Assembly: GCF_000002875.2 (NCBI RefSeq)
Contig: NC_009277.2
Span: 459,353-523,352 of the forward strand
Direction: 5' to 3'
DNA: 64,000 nucleotides
DNA from: Leishmania infantum JPCM5
Lineage: Eukaryota; Euglenozoa; Kinetoplastea; Trypanosomatida; Trypanosomatidae
Numbering within the stretch: position 1 is the stretch's first letter; the number at the start of each line of letters is the position of its first letter. Under the pieces are notes generated by a model. The model was not told where the DNA came from. It searched no databases and saw nothing but the letters and a program-made list of their open reading frames with translations. The position numbers and the translations under genes were made by a program. Below, piece after piece: positions 27,501 through 38,085 of the stretch.

Positions 27501-29338
27501 CACGGACTGCGAGCGCGAGCGACGCCTCTGATCAGCGGACGAGCTGGCCAGATGCAGGGAGTCCGCAGGGCTTTGAGTGCAACGATAAGAGTGAGGGAGA
27601 CGAGAGGACGGAGAAGTTCGATGTCCATGTGTGCGTGTGATGTGTGGGGGCCTACCATGCGCGACGGATGTGTAATTCCACCCCCCCCCTCCCTCTCCCT
27701 CCCTGCCGCATGCCTCGTCTGCGACCACCTCTTCCATGCGTTGTGCTCACGTCTTTCCCGCTGCATGGCCGTCGGCGCAGTGCGTCTTTGGTGTTTCGTG
27801 CATGCCTTGGTTCGCCTCGATGTTTCTTACCTTGCTATTCTCTCTTGTTCGACAACTGCGAATGTGTGCCTGCATCTGCATCTGTCTCTGTATGCTTCTT
27901 GTGACGCTGCAGCGCTCGTCTCTCGTTCGCACGACTTTGATCCTCAATGAGCAGTTTCATGTGCGTGATGTCGACATTTCTCGTGCTGTTGTTTGTCCAA
28001 CTCCTTCCCGAAATGGCTTTCCCTTTTTTTTTCTATTCCAGTTCAGCAGCGCCACGCTACCACCCCCTCCACCATGTACGTGGCCCCTCTCTTCATGTAA
28101 GCATGTGAGCAGGAGACGGAAGGAAGAGGGTGTGTGAGTGTTCCGTGACCCAGTGAGCCTTCATGCCACCACCCCACCCCCACCTTGCCTTCTTCATCTT
28201 CTCTTCTTCATCCGTCGCTTGCCGACAGGCATGCGTGCATGTGTATGTACATAGGTCCTGCGCGACTGCAGCATCCACCGTGCTTGCAACGGCTTGGGCT
28301 CACAACGCAGATGCTTCCTTTTCGTCCTCGCTTTCTTTTCCGGTTCTGTGTGCGTGCGCGTGTGCAGGCGGCATCGCTGCCACGCCCGTGTGATATCACA
28401 CGCACGCCGACGCGCGGACGCATCCTTCTGTGATAGGATACCTTTGCTTGCTTGCTTTCTCTTTTTCACATGCCCTCCCTGCTTATTTCTGTCACTGTCA
28501 CCCTGTGTGCGTGCGCTAAAATGTGCACGTGCTTACTGGTTTTTGTGGAAGCTCCTCGTCAGTGAGGAAGGGCGCTGCATATGTGCGCCGAGCCTCCCCC
28601 CTCCTCCCTCTTGCCTCGCATTAGCCTTCTGGAGCACTTCGTCAAGAAGCGGCGTATGCGTGTGTGTGGGATGGTGGGGAGGGGTCGTTTTGTTTTTTCA
28701 GAGGAAGCCTCCCCCCTTTGGAGATGGATAGGCAAGCGCTTGCTGTGTGTAAGCGAGTGTGAGCGAGGCAGGGGCGGACGTGACTATGGCGCCGGCTGCG
28801 AAAAGGCAAGAGGAGGGCACCTATCGGTCGCACACGCCTTCGCGTCGCTCTGTGCCTCCGTCTGCTTCCCTCTACGCCGCTGCACACCCGCAGGACGCAC
28901 AGGCGCATCTACAACTCTCCGCTCGATGGACATCCACGGTGCACTCGCCTGTGCCATGATGGAAGTCCTGCGTCAACGCAACGAACTTGGCACGCCATTC
29001 TTTACCCTGCTCTCTCTCTCTTTCTCTCGTTGCCTCTCTGCTCCCCCTTCACAGACTCGCACCTTCCCGCTTCGCATCAGCTGGGAAAAGTAGTGGGCCC
29101 GGCTGTCCGCTGCTGCACCGCGCATACACTGCGTAGCGTCGACACAGACAACAACACAGGCGCGAGACGCGTCTAGCAGCCCTCGTTGCGCTTCTCTTCC
29201 TCTATCTCACGCCCACACCTTCGTCACTGCCTACATAGATCAACCATCTCCCATAGACCCAACACCAGCCGCGGCAACAACCACGACAGCACCTGCCTAG
29301 CGGCACTCGACTAACGACATACAGCTGGGCGGACAATC
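27501..29338. other. long intergenic spacer
   Basis: This 1.8-kb C/T- and T-rich spacer has C runs near 27681-27690 and 28060-28070 and T runs near 28021-28032. Open frames around 28580-29093 are compositional and no family resemblance was found. C/T tracts at 29010-29050 and 29190-29230 may feed the next gene's splicing. Confidence 0.45.
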
Positions 29339-30523
29339 ATGTTTGCCTACCCTTACGTCGACCCTGATGATCAAAACGCGCAGGTGGAGTGCACCCTTCC
29401 GCGCCAGGCAGGCGACGGTGCTCGCATACTCGTCCCAGACAGCGACAATGAGGACAGCCTGGGTCTTCCGATTTCACAGGAGTCTTCACCCAGTGTCTGC
29501 GTGCCGGCGGCGCGCGCCTTCTCGAAGCGGGCGGCGCGCTGCGCAGCAGCCTTACTGCAGCGTCACGACGCCACCGCCTCCGCTGTGCACAAGCACAAGT
29601 GTATGCAGCAGCTTGGTCGTCTCGGCGGCGCCTACCGCTCTCTCGCCCACGGTCAGCCCTTCACGATTTGGGTGCGCTATCAAGACCTCAACGCCCGCGT
29701 GATTCGCGAAACCGAAGCATTCTTTGAAGGGCACATGGCAGACCACCTTGCCCACCCGCACGTTACACGCAAGAACGGGGTTCTGGCAGCGGCGCCGAAG
29801 GCGGCTTTTGGCTTTAATCCTCAGCGACGCTCGCCTGAGGCTTCACTCGGCTGCCGGGCTCCACTTCCCTCTAGCCCATCCCCAGCTCATGCTGCGCACG
29901 CCATGCTGAGCAGCAACGGTGTCGTCGAGGCGCATGCGTCTCCACCGCAGACGGGCTACTTTCTCTCCAGAGGGGAGCAGTGTGCCTTTTCGTTGCTGTT
30001 CATGGAAGACACCGTGGATCCGAATTACACGTCGAGTCCACTGCCGACGTTCCCCACGCATCACACTTCAGATGACCGCAGTCAGCGCATGGGTCTGAGC
30101 GAGTCCCTGTGCAATGCATTGTCTCACGGGAGTTGCCTCTCCGATACTCACGCAGCGATGCCGTTCTGGATGTACGGCGAAGACGCAGACTCTGTCCGAT
30201 GCTCTCCGGCCCCGGCAGCGCACCGCGGTGACAGTCCGAGCGCGGCGCGGCAACACTGTAAGCGCGGCCGCGGCGATACCACTGGGGCTGAGCCGCAGCA
30301 CCTCAAGGGGCGACGAGGAGAGCTGGGCACGGCAAGGGCACTCGTCTTCGACGAGCTCAGCACGTCATCGTCGTCGCAACACACGACACCTCGCGAGGAG
30401 AGCGCCACGGCTCGCCGCGGCACACCGGCGCCTCCCTCGCTGTCCGCCACCGTCATAGAACTTCAGAATCAGCGGGTGCAGTGGGATCTGCTCCGTCGGC
30501 AGTCCCTCTTCAGTCTGCTTTGA
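29339..30523 (+). CDS. hypothetical protein, 394 aa
   Basis: I do not recognise this protein. It starts at the ATG at 29339 and has an acidic N-terminus (DPDD, DSDNEDS), an Ala/Arg-rich helix around residues 60-80 and a more conserved-looking block with 'LGRLGGAYRSLAHGQPFTIWVRYQDLN'-type composition at about 92-120. An RETEAFFEGHMADHL helix follows, then a Ser/Pro/His-rich, probably disordered second half. There are no transmembrane segments and no signal peptide. The mix of one short ordered block and long disorder suggests an adaptor or nucleic-acid-associated protein, but that is only a guess. Confidence 0.7.
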   Translation: MFAYPYVDPDDQNAQVECTLPRQAGDGARILVPDSDNEDSLGLPISQESSPSVCVPAARAFSKRAARCAAALLQRHDATASAVHKHKCMQQLGRLGGAYRSLAHGQPFTIWVRYQDLNARVIRETEAFFEGHMADHLAHPHVTRKNGVLAAAPKAAFGFNPQRRSPEASLGCRAPLPSSPSPAHAAHAMLSSNGVVEAHASPPQTGYFLSRGEQCAFSLLFMEDTVDPNYTSSPLPTFPTHHTSDDRSQRMGLSESLCNALSHGSCLSDTHAAMPFWMYGEDADSVRCSPAPAAHRGDSPSAARQHCKRGRGDTTGAEPQHLKGRRGELGTARALVFDELSTSSSSQHTTPREESATARRGTPAPPSLSATVIELQNQRVQWDLLRRQSLFSLL

Positions 30524-30850
30524 GCGCATTTTTGTGTGCGTGAGAGAGAGAGGACGACAGCGATGTGCCATCATCGGACGATGAGTTGTGGGAACCCGTG
30601 GAAAGGCACGGCATCGCGTTGCAATGGAAGCGCTCCCTTAACTACCACTGCCCGCCGGCCATCGCCGCTCCTCCGCTCCTCAATACTTTTTCTTGCCTTC
30701 ACGCGCTTCATCATGCTCGCGAGCCACCCACCTCCTCCCGCCCACCACTGCCGCCAAGATGCTCGCCCATGGACACAACCGACAGAGATGTCTTCGTAGC
30801 CGCATGCGCGGCGTATCATCCTTTTCACGAAGAAAAGATGTCTACAGCCG

Positions 30851-30886
<36 letters not shown>

Positions 30887-31121
30887 AAGGGGAGGCTGCC
30901 AGTGCACGCGCACACAAGAGGCCGCCGGGCGCCCTTTCTGCACACGTGCACCACCCTCGTTCGCGTACTGCTCGGTCGCCCCCTCCTCCACACACACACA
31001 CACGCACACGCCCTCCACGTCTCAATCCTTCTGCTGCCTCCTCCCCACCATCAACACCACACCCGCACTCGCAAGCCCGCAGCACACGTAGCGAAGCACA
31101 CAGGGCACAGCCACAGCCACG
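30524..31121. other. intergenic spacer with TG microsatellite
   Basis: Contains an uninterrupted TG dinucleotide run of about 17 units (30852-30885) and a shorter CA run at about 30990-31010. Otherwise it is an ordinary C-rich spacer. Confidence 0.6.
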
Positions 31122-32888
31122 ATGCTGGTCTCGGAGAAGGCACAGCCGCTGCGGCTTTTCAACTGTTTACTTCTACATGCTCACAAAGACGACGAATCCG
31201 ACGATGAGGCGTGCACCATGCACAAGAGCGCCGCCTCTACCTCACCAGTCACCGACCCCATCGCCGCCGCAACAGCAGTCGGTGCAACGCGTCTGTACTT
31301 CACTGAAGGCGGGCCGTCAGCCAGCCTGGCGGCGCTGCAGCGCTACCTTAAAGTTGAAGAGGCGCACATCACATGCCCGCTGCTGCGTGTCTTGCAACTA
31401 GCGCCGCAGGCGCCAACAGGCAACATGCAGCCGCTAGTGTACGTTGAGCAGGATACGCAGAATGCCGTATCGCTATCCGACGAGACGCAAGGGCGCCGTG
31501 AGGCCGTCCTGACGACCTGCTCCGGGGTCTGCACGCAGGAGACGATGCCGTCAAGGTGGTATCATGCGCCCGTTAAGGCCGCCCTATGCGTCTTCCAGGA
31601 GCTCATGCGTGCACCCACTACGTCCGCGGCCAGCGAGCCGGCCTTCTGGGCGTTTTTAGAAAGAGTTGTGCTATACCACGCGCGTGACTTCTACCGCGGC
31701 GCTGTTCAGGTGGAACTGCAGTGCGTTTTCGTGCCAACGTTTGAGGATAAGCAGAGCACGGCGTACAGCGTCGACGTCTTCGGTGACTACGTCGACGAGG
31801 AGGACCAGGCGCAGAAATGTGGCGCCGCAGCTGGTAAGGGCAGGACGGCAATGAAGGTTTGCGTGAAGAGCACCGAGGCCTTCGAGCACGTCATGGCGTA
31901 TCTGAAGACACAGTGCCCGCTCCTCGAGGCCGACTTCGGGTCGTCCCACTTGGTGGTGTACGCCAAGTGGTCGTCGCGGCTATCCGCTGCACGCGGCTCC
32001 AGCCATTCGCAGCCACCGGCCGCAGATGCCACCGGCGCAGTAGAACAGGCCGCATGCTTCGTGTGGCTGCAAGATGACGCAGAGGGCGCGGGGCGGGACG
32101 GTGTCTACGCGGATGCCGCGCTTGAGGCCCTCCTCGACGAGCTCACCCTCGCCGCCGCGTCGATCAGCACGCCATCGAGGGCGGCCGCTGTTCTGCAGGA
32201 GGAAGGCGTCAGCGCCTTCTTCGAGGCGTGCTGCCTCACACACACGCTGAAGAGAATGATCCGCAAAAACTTTCAGGCGGTTGTGCGGCGGCAGCGGCCG
32301 CTGTTCCACTGGGTTATCTCGCTGCCCCCGTACTCCCGGCTGAGCATGTCCACCACAAGTGCTGCTGTCACTGCGATGCGCTTCAGAAACAACGCTGCGG
32401 TGTCGCGGGCGGTGTGGAGCGTCACCGAGATGCTTGTCCACTGGCAGCAGCTGTCCGACTCCGCGCACGCGCTAGCAAATGAGGCGCTAAAGCGGAGTTT
32501 TGGCAGAGCGAGCGGGCCGTCTCTGCAGATCGTGTCTGCCCCGGCGCGGGTCCCGCGCCAGCGCCGCGCCATCCAGCAAAGTGCCCTCTATGGCGACACC
32601 TTCTCCGGTGGCTCTGCCCTTGACCGCCAGCGCGGCAAGGTCAACGTCCCTCACCTGTACGGGGCTGACGAGGGCCATGGCGCGTCTATCAGCCTCAGCT
32701 CCACTCAGCGGGGGTCGGTCCTGGCGGCATCTGGGTTATTCCACAATCTGCGGAGCATCAAGGAGGACTCCTTTAACAGCACATCGGTGCTGGATGCTGA
32801 GGATGTGTTTGGTAGCTACCCTAAGCTCACAACGCGCGTTGTCAAGCGACTCGTCCAGAGCCAGACAAGTGTCCACGCGGCCCAGTGA
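31122..32888 (+). CDS. hypothetical protein, 588 aa
   Basis: I do not recognise this protein. It begins at the ATG at 31122. It looks globular for most of its length: strands and helices with regular hydrophobic spacing at about residues 45-130 and 145-290, including 'WAFLERVVLYHARDFYRGAVQVELQCVFVP'-type alternation near 178-207. A helical block lies at 340-445 with LTHTLKRMIRKNF near 370, then a less ordered Ser-rich C-terminus with the segment 'DAEDVFGSYPKLTTRVVKRL'. No membrane span, signal peptide or catalytic signature is seen. A SIDER2-like element lies in its presumed 3'UTR. Confidence 0.75.
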   Translation: MLVSEKAQPLRLFNCLLLHAHKDDESDDEACTMHKSAASTSPVTDPIAAATAVGATRLYFTEGGPSASLAALQRYLKVEEAHITCPLLRVLQLAPQAPTGNMQPLVYVEQDTQNAVSLSDETQGRREAVLTTCSGVCTQETMPSRWYHAPVKAALCVFQELMRAPTTSAASEPAFWAFLERVVLYHARDFYRGAVQVELQCVFVPTFEDKQSTAYSVDVFGDYVDEEDQAQKCGAAAGKGRTAMKVCVKSTEAFEHVMAYLKTQCPLLEADFGSSHLVVYAKWSSRLSAARGSSHSQPPAADATGAVEQAACFVWLQDDAEGAGRDGVYADAALEALLDELTLAAASISTPSRAAAVLQEEGVSAFFEACCLTHTLKRMIRKNFQAVVRRQRPLFHWVISLPPYSRLSMSTTSAAVTAMRFRNNAAVSRAVWSVTEMLVHWQQLSDSAHALANEALKRSFGRASGPSLQIVSAPARVPRQRRAIQQSALYGDTFSGGSALDRQRGKVNVPHLYGADEGHGASISLSSTQRGSVLAASGLFHNLRSIKEDSFNSTSVLDAEDVFGSYPKLTTRVVKRLVQSQTSVHAAQ

Positions 32889-34628
32889 CGTTGCAAGATT
32901 GGCTCGCGCGTGCGTCGCCTCAGCGCACGTGCTTGCATGTGTTTGTGTACGCATATTACTGCTCGCTCCCTCGCTCTGTTCGCTGGAAGTACTTCGCTCT
33001 TTTTCAGCCAGCGATCTCGTCATCGATCCCCACACACGCACACGCCATGACGACGTGGCGGGGACACGCCTCTCCCTGCGCGGCATCTCGGCGTCCAGCG
33101 CCGACGACGTGGGAGGGAGGGGGGAGCGCAGAGCGGTGTGGCGCTACGCATGTTGGCCATCAGATCCTGGATGGCGTTGCGTCGGAGCCACCCGCGGCCG
33201 CGGACACGTTTGTGGCACCCGTATGACAGGCGAAGCGTCCGCGTGCCTCGAGCCTGTCCCACCCACGCCCCGGCCTTCACAGTGCCCACTGCTGGTGTGG
33301 CGGGGAGCCTGAGAGCCGCCCCTCCCCCCCGAGCGGGGATGCGCCAAGGCGGCGGACCTGCGAGGCGGCGGTGCGGGCAGAGGTTGAGGCAGGGGCCGTG
33401 CGCCGATGGCTGCGTCGGCGCATTGCTGTGCCGCGTGTGTCTACGGCTGGCTGGCGCACGGTGCGACGGGGGCCTGTGACACGGCCGACGGGGAAGGGAG
33501 GAGTGAAGCTCGTGCTCTGCGGCTGAGACATGGGCCACACGCTGGACGCGGCAACGGATCCTTCGCTTACGTTGGCTTCTCTCCTGCTGTTTTGTTCACC
33601 ATTCCCCGTGATGTACATGTCCGAGGGAGAGATGAGAATGAGGGGGCTGGGCGGGGGTGCGCCACGCTGCACGTTGTCTTTTCCCCGAACTTCTCGTGTT
33701 TGGTTCCCCCGCCTCCCTTTCGCTCGCTCTCCTTTTGTTAGCTCATATAGTTTGCCTGCAAGTGATGCCGGGTGGCTCTTGGTGCGCACGTCGCATCATC
33801 CCGTGCGAAGCAGAGGAGTGGAAAGAGGAGTGCTCGCCGCTCATGAGGACTACTGCCGACTTTGCGTGCTACGAGCACTAGTACCATTACCATTTTTGCT
33901 TGCACGCAGTCCTCTCGTTCTCCGTGTCGCCTTGATGGTGCGCTGCGGTGACTCTTCGCGGGTATCCTTGTGTGGGCACGCCTGTGCGTTCCCGTCAAGA
34001 GGATGTCGTCGGCGTCCGCGAAGAACGCATCAAGCACCTGTACACTGCATGCGCACGCACGCACGCATATTCTCCCCATAGCCAAAACGTAAAAGGAACA
34101 GCAGAGTGCCACAGCTGCCTGCGCACCCCCTCCCCCCACCGCCTGGCCCATCTTGTGGTAGTGGATGCAAGCATTTAGCCGCACACTACGCGGCCATATG
34201 CTTCCGCTCTGCTATTCTCTCTACGCGTGCTGAAGGCGCGCGTGAGCAGAGCCCCCCTCTTCCTCTCCCCTCTCCCTCGTGATCACGCGCGCCGTGCACT
34301 CCCCCACTCTCCTACTCTCCTCGCTTGCTTGCTCTTCCTGTGGCAGGACGGACACGGTCACGCGGTTGTTTTGCTTGGAGCTGGAAAAGGGCGCACAGAC
34401 GGAAGCACCGCGGCGGAGGGACGTCAACGGATTCTCCTGGAGCTGCTGTCTCGGCAAAGACTGACGTGCAACGGCGATCGTGTGTTGGCGGGGCAGTCGG
34501 CTCCACTGGCCTCTTCGCTGTTGCGTGTGAGCAAAAACTGGTAAGATAGACAGTGACGGTGCCGTGTCGGCGATCTCCTGCCCCTCTCCCCATTCCGCTC
34601 TGCGCACAGGCGTGCAAGACAGGCCGCA
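32889..34628. other. intergenic region with SIDER2-like element
   Basis: This 1.7-kb spacer holds the fullest plus-strand SIDER2-like copy (about 33050-33545) and ordinary pyrimidine tracts before the next gene (34255-34345). No other coding sequence is supported. Confidence 0.5.
33050..33545 (+). repeat. SIDER2-like retroposon, near full-length copy
   Basis: It begins with the 'GACACGCCTCTCC...GGCATCTCGGCGTCCAGCGCC' type signature (about 33063-33098) and runs through the blocks shared with the other copies to 'GTGACACGGCCGACGGGGAAG' near 33476-33498 and the CTCGTGCTCTGCGG end. It is almost the reverse complement of 41211-41702, so the two define the element's limits at about 490 bp. It is sense-oriented in the 3' region of the 588-residue gene. 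Confidence 0.8.
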
Positions 34629-37004
34629 ATGAAGCTCTTTCTGACCGTCGTGAGGCGCCACAACTCTACAAGCAGCAGCGATGCCACTCCTACAGATGAT
34701 GTGGCCCTCTTCGACCCTGGTGTGTGGAGCCGCACAACAACGTCGGAGATGGCTCGCCGCAACGTTTCGGCATCCTACGTTGCGCAGCAGGTGTACCGAC
34801 ACGCGGCACTGACGCAGCTGGCGAAAGCCGCGCTGGAGGGCGCGGTATGCTTTCGATACGGCCCCCGCCCACCAACGCACCTCGATAGCTTTCTTTTCCA
34901 CAAGCGCAGTCGCCTCACCGAACACGGAAGGAGCGGCACGCTACCAGCGGCAGCAGCGGCGCCGCCCGTGTGCACGTCGTCGCCTCTCATCTCATCCTCA
35001 TGCTCGTCCTTCTCCGTGAGCATGACGGCCACTTCACCTCGGACAGGCCAGAAACGAAGCACTGCCGCCGGTGCGAGCGGCTCGGCCACTGAGTATGACA
35101 GCCTCCTCGCTCTCTGGCTGAGGGAACTGCTCTCCGGCACCGGTATCTCCGTCACCGTGACAGCGTTGCTCCTGTTCGTGGACGGCACCGCCATCGATAT
35201 GGCAACCGGCAGCGAGGTGCACAAGCCCCTCAACGTAGGCAGCGGCACCGCAAGACAACTGCGCACGCACGAGGACGCCATGGCGTTTCTGCACGCGTGC
35301 GAGTCCACGATACGCCATAGCGCTGCCGAGTTTCCGCGGTGCCCGTACCACGTCTGCGTCGCCGTACTTGTCGGCGCTCACGGTGGCTCGCATAGAAGGA
35401 ACACCGTTACATTCCTCGACGTCGCCGCCGCTGCGCCGGAGAGCGCCGGCGCCGAGGAAGAGGTGCGCTTGCGGGAGCAGGTGGCCCTCTTTGGTCGGCA
35501 GCTCGGCGCTGAAGCGGCAACGGCCACGCCTCACGCTTGTCAGCGGACGCGCAAGGCGGAGGACGAGCAGTGGCTTAGTCTCCTGCAGTCCTGCCAACTC
35601 TCTCGCGCAAGCCTGGTAGGGCTCGTCTACATCGCGTGCGAGGCAGGCCACGATTCGTTTGGCCACTTCCGCGTCGAGGAGAATGGCTGCGACCCCTTCA
35701 CTCTTGTCAGTGTCCTACGCCAACGCGCGCTCTTGGAAGCGGTCAACAACGACGTGTTGCACCTCCAACTGCGAAAGCCGTCCCACGCCCAGAAGCGCGC
35801 AAATGCGCGATCGGTGAAGCTGCCCACGGGCGATGCCACCACAACATCGCGCGCGCCGGACTCTCCACCCAAGGGGCGGCCCAGCAGAGGGCGGCAGCGG
35901 CCGCAGCAGCACCGTTCGAGGCTTCCTTACCTGACGCGCGGCTCGGTGCCGCCGCGTCGCGCACAGGAGCACTCCATAGTCTTTTGCGGTTTTCCTCGCT
36001 GCAGCCGCTCCGTGGATCCGCTGGCGCGCATTGGGAGGGAGGAGCGCCACGCACGGGTGGCGCTGTCAAGCGCGGAGCAGCGAGCCAGGAAGCTGGCGGA
36101 GTTGCGCTGGATTCTGCGTGCCCATCCGCCCGGCAAGTCCATCGACGCCATGCTGCGGCGCCTCGCGCACAACGTCAATCGAGTGAGCCGACCTGAGCAG
36201 CAGCACCCACACTCAGTCCCGCCTCGCTTCTCACCGCCGCCGCTGAACGAGGCCCAACTTGCCACTGCCATCAACCGGTCTTCTACCACTGCCACGAGAT
36301 GGTCGTCCTTCACCTCACCGATGCGCACGCCCGAGTCCACCTCACCTGGCGGCACGGTGCGGAAGAGGGTGGCCGCTTCGATGCTCCCCACATCCCCGTC
36401 TTGTCCAGCCTTGGCAAGCCCCTACTTTACGCGGCGCATCACGACACCGCTGTTCTTCCGCGAAGCCGGTTCTCCACCGCAGAACCAAGACGATCCACGA
36501 GCGCACTCCGTATCATCGCGTGCGGCTGTACGCGGCCACACCGCTGCAGGGCTCGAGCGGCGTCGCCTAAACTCCGGCGCGTCCTTCTCCCTCGCCACTG
36601 GCTCCCCAAACACGCACACGTACACCTCCGCTCGCCGGCTCTCTGCCATCGAAACGGCCCTACTCGCGCGCGCGCACTCTTCTAACCAGCGCAGCCTTCC
36701 ATCCCACTCTCCGCGCATGGGCGAGGTAGAGCGACTCTATCCCCTTGTGCACGCGTTTCACGTCGAGATGTGCGAGCAGGACACGCTGATGGCGGAGGAG
36801 CTCATGATGCGCAGTCGCATCGAGCACAAGGAGAAGAACTGCCGCAAGACGCTGAGTTTTGCTCGCGCTGAGTCGGTGCGGCGACCATCCGTGTTGTGGC
36901 CATCTGAGACAGGAACGCAGCCGCAACGAGAGCCGCAGGTGCCCCACAGCCCCCGGTGGCGCCCAGCGAAGCCACGTCCTTTGCGCATCTTCTTCCAGCA
37001 CTAG
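34629..37004 (+). CDS. hypothetical protein, 791 aa
   Basis: I do not recognise this protein. It starts at the ATG at 34629. Residues 1-90 look ordered and contain 'MARRNVSASYVAQQVYRHA' (about 41-59). A Ser/Ala linker follows, then a second ordered block (about 155-300) with 'LLALWLRELLSGTGISVTVTALLLFVDGTAIDM' composition near 158-190. The second half is Arg/Ser/Pro-rich and probably disordered. It ends in a charged helix (about 705-745, 'HVEMCEQDTLMAEELMMRSR') and a basic tail. No membrane span or catalytic motif is seen. Confidence 0.75.
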   Translation: MKLFLTVVRRHNSTSSSDATPTDDVALFDPGVWSRTTTSEMARRNVSASYVAQQVYRHAALTQLAKAALEGAVCFRYGPRPPTHLDSFLFHKRSRLTEHGRSGTLPAAAAAPPVCTSSPLISSSCSSFSVSMTATSPRTGQKRSTAAGASGSATEYDSLLALWLRELLSGTGISVTVTALLLFVDGTAIDMATGSEVHKPLNVGSGTARQLRTHEDAMAFLHACESTIRHSAAEFPRCPYHVCVAVLVGAHGGSHRRNTVTFLDVAAAAPESAGAEEEVRLREQVALFGRQLGAEAATATPHACQRTRKAEDEQWLSLLQSCQLSRASLVGLVYIACEAGHDSFGHFRVEENGCDPFTLVSVLRQRALLEAVNNDVLHLQLRKPSHAQKRANARSVKLPTGDATTTSRAPDSPPKGRPSRGRQRPQQHRSRLPYLTRGSVPPRRAQEHSIVFCGFPRCSRSVDPLARIGREERHARVALSSAEQRARKLAELRWILRAHPPGKSIDAMLRRLAHNVNRVSRPEQQHPHSVPPRFSPPPLNEAQLATAINRSSTTATRWSSFTSPMRTPESTSPGGTVRKRVAASMLPTSPSCPALASPYFTRRITTPLFFREAGSPPQNQDDPRAHSVSSRAAVRGHTAAGLERRRLNSGASFSLATGSPNTHTYTSARRLSAIETALLARAHSSNQRSLPSHSPRMGEVERLYPLVHAFHVEMCEQDTLMAEELMMRSRIEHKEKNCRKTLSFARAESVRRPSVLWPSETGTQPQREPQVPHSPRWRPAKPRPLRIFFQH

Positions 37005-38085
37005 GGGACATAGGGCCGGAGAACACAACCGCGTGCGCCATCAAAGGCAAGCGTCGTCCACAAGCTCATCGTCGAAGAGAGAGAGCAGGAGGGGTGAGGG
37101 CGATGGTGAGTTCTGCACGCGCCCACGGAAACGAACAAACGCGTGCATCGCCTCCGCTGCTGACTGCCATGTGACCCTCTCCACCCCCTCCCCTGGGCGC
37201 TGCACAGCAGATGCGCGCGCGCCCGTACGCGCCCATCTTGCCCCTCCTCCTCCCTCTCATCCTTTCTTCCTCATTCTTCTGTGTTTCATTGTGGCCCCTT
37301 ACCCTCTCCGCTACACACCGCACATCCTACGTATATATGCGTTCGCGTGCTCGCCCTCTGCGCTCCTTAAGGTGTGCGCGTGTGACCAGGCGATGACAGG
37401 AGGAGAGAAGGGGAAGGGAAGGAGGGAGGGGAAGGGATGCAGGGCGTGGCCGTTCGCGCGTGGCCTGGCAGACCTGCGCCACCATGTACAAACACGCGCT
37501 CTCCACTTACTCACATTTTGTGATATGCGCACGCCTACGCGTCTTCGTGTGTGCCGGCTGCCCGCTTTCTACGCTTGCGTCGCGCAGCTTCTGTTGCTTC
37601 TCTCACTCTTCTCATTTTGCACGTGTGCGTGTGCGAATTCGTGCGTGCGTGGGTGGGCGCGAGGAGCTGCAGTCGATGCTGCCGGCAGTGCTGGTAGGCG
37701 GCAAGAGAGCCCGCCGTGTGTCTCTCTGATCCGGCCAGGGCCTGGCCGCTCCCCCATCTCTCTCTTGTCTTTCAGTTGTACAGACACCGACTCACTCGCA
37801 CCCACAGGCACGTGCGCGCTGGCCCTGTCGCCTTCCTATGTGCAAGTCGTCAGGGTGGCACGCAGACAACTCTGTAACCCAACGATCATGTGGACGGCGA
37901 CAACGATGGGCTGCGCGACTGGTCGTGCCGACGGGCAGGCGCGTCCGTGTTGTCCCCCGTCCTCACCATACATCCTTCCGCAGCGGCAGGGAGGTGGTGA
38001 CGTTGTCGACCACGCCTCCGTGGCCTGCAATGGCAGATCGCAAAATCACGCTATTTATCATATTCCCCGTTCTCTTTCCACTCAG
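37005..38085. other. intergenic spacer
   Basis: This 1.1-kb spacer has G/A-rich (37395-37440) and C/T-rich (37176-37320, 37742-37775) tracts. An open frame runs through it in phase with the dioxygenase gene but is UTR-like. Confidence 0.5.
38062..38085 (+). promoter_or_regulatory. candidate trans-splice acceptor abutting the dioxygenase ATG
   Basis: A C/T-rich tract (TTCCCCGTTCTCTTTCCACTCAG) ends in AG immediately before the ATG at 38086. If this AG is used, the first ATG has no leader sequence of its own apart from the spliced leader, and the ATG at 38149 becomes an attractive start. The site therefore bears on where the protein begins. Confidence 0.4.

Noticed and set aside
28581..29093. 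Plus-strand open frame of 170 codons in the 27.5-29.3 kb spacer
   Set aside because: Sequence is C/T- and G-run-driven and becomes pure UTR-like pyrimidine tract at its end; no family features.
30852..30885. TG microsatellite as a regulatory element
   Set aside because: Dinucleotide runs are common in Leishmania spacers; nothing ties this one to a function.
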